Source: Candidatus Melainabacteria bacterium
GTDB taxonomy: Bacteria > Cyanobacteriota > Vampirovibrionia > Obscuribacterales > Obscuribacteraceae
Direction: 5' to 3'
DNA length: 64,000 bases
Assembly (NCBI GenBank): GCA_016212515.1
Contig: JACRFZ010000096.1
Span: 164,681 to 228,680, forward strand
Position 1 is the stretch's first letter, and the number at the start of each line of letters is the position of its first letter. Positions 63,587-64,000 of this stretch are shown piece after piece. A program made the position numbers and the translations under genes. Below the pieces are notes generated by a model. It had not been told where the DNA came from. It saw only the letters and a program-made list of their open reading frames with translations, and did no database searches.

Positions 63587-63866
63587 AGACATGCACTTTG
63601 GCGCCCTGCATGTAGGTGATCGTTTCTATGTTGCCGTTCTCATAAATTGAAATGACTTTCTGCGAGCCGTTTTCGTAGTCTTCAATGATGGTGCGCTTGA
63701 GACCGGGCAGGGGCGATTTTTTCAGTTCAGTAATCTCTCTCTTCACAAGTCCGCTTCTTGTGGAAAGCGGCTTTTCCGTGACAATGCGTCCCCAGTTTCC
63801 GCTTACTGTTTCCAGCGTGGTGCCGTCGGCGCGCAGATTGACACTGACTCTGTCGCTTTCCCGCAT
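63558..63866 (-). CDS. Hypothetical protein
   Basis: 102 residues, basic and strand-rich (TTLETVSGNWGRIVTEKPLS; KRTIIEDYENGSQKVISIYE; NGNIETITYMQGAKVHVSMK). The repeated Y-E-N-G-x pattern suggests beta-hairpins. No family recognised. No good ribosome binding site before the ATG, and it overlaps the phosphatase gene by 29 bases tail to tail, so it is moderately supported. Confidence 0.45.
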   Translation of the reverse strand: MRESDRVSVNLRADGTTLETVSGNWGRIVTEKPLSTRSGLVKREITELKKSPLPGLKRTIIEDYENGSQKVISIYENGNIETITYMQGAKVHVSMKAASHSS

Positions 63867-63885
63867 CTATTCATGCATATAGTTG

Positions 63886-63999
63886 TTAAGAGATGGTTTT
63901 CCTTGTTTTCGGCTCCTTTTCTACCTTTAACAGCCTGAGGGGGTCGCAAAAGTCGGGTCTGTTTTTCAAGAAACGCCAGAAATTCGATGTTTTGAGCAA
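63886..63999 (-). CDS. Possible C-terminal end of a gene running off the window
   Basis: An open frame from the right edge to TAA 63888-63886, 37 residues: NFWRFLKNRPDFCDPLRLLK and so on, ending in a basic tail. It reads like a natural protein C-terminus, but the fragment is too short to assign, and the other frames are only slightly worse. Confidence 0.3.
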   Translation of the reverse strand: MLKTSNFWRFLKNRPDFCDPLRLLKVEKEPKTRKTIS

Positions 64000-64000
64000 T

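Overview
The window is dense, single-copy bacterial DNA of moderate GC content. The cell is probably Gram-negative-like and free-living. Evidence: a lipoprotein lipobox is visible in two proteins, many exported proteins carry Sec signal peptides, and there is a complete histidine operon, an MGDG-synthase-like glycolipid glycosyltransferase, a eukaryote-type Ser/Thr kinase and a tmRNA whose tag begins with a cyanobacteria-like ANN-hydrophobic pattern. My best guess is a non-photosynthetic relative of cyanobacteria (Melainabacteria/Vampirovibrionia, Obscuribacter-like). That is an inference from style and memory; no marker gene in the window proves it.

Layout. 1-15 kb: an edge-truncated Old Yellow Enzyme, a yellow/MRJP-like secreted protein, a vWA lipoprotein, GrpB-like protein, glycerol kinase, a P2-type cation ATPase with Na,K-ATPase-like signatures, a row of exported proteins of unknown function, a pyroglutamyl-peptidase-like gene and tRNA-Leu(CAA). 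15-25 kb: a tightly overlapped operon of a MESH1-like ppGpp hydrolase, a ligase-associated Lhr-type helicase and a PdeM-type phosphoesterase; a Ser/Thr kinase with an LRR-like tail; a glycolipid glycosyltransferase with a fatty-acid hydroxylase; prmA; ssrA (tmRNA). 25.1-28.1 kb: a small island bounded by an exact 18-bp repeat of the tmRNA 3' end, carrying a HigBA toxin-antitoxin pair, a DUF3775 protein and an unusual HNH-DUF3298 fusion, with no recognisable integrase. 28-41 kb: accessory genes, including agmatinase plus an acetyltransferase, a fic gene broken by one in-frame stop, a phytanoyl-CoA-dioxygenase-like gene with an internal deletion, a tandem SRPBCC protein, an arylsulfatase and a poly-threonine protein.

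41.3-48.9 kb: a complete histidine operon, hisG-hisC/HAD-hisB-hisH-hisF-hisA/I/E-hisD. It is preceded by a 34-codon leader peptide with six consecutive His codons and a canonical terminator hairpin, that is, a classical transcription attenuator. The operon has two gene fusions. One joins HisC to a HAD phosphatase domain that probably supplies the otherwise missing histidinol-phosphate phosphatase. The other is a three-domain HisA-HisI-HisE protein.

52-60.5 kb: a co-directional cluster in which a protein with three C-terminal P-x-W-M-x-D-F motifs precedes two paralogous vWA proteins with acidic tails, a P1B-4 metal ATPase with a very long His/Cys repeat region, a Sel1-repeat membrane protein and a Nudix hydrolase. 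It looks like an undescribed metal-handling or stress module. The window ends with a transglutaminase-like protein, an NLI/FCP1-type HAD phosphatase and two small minus-strand reading frames.
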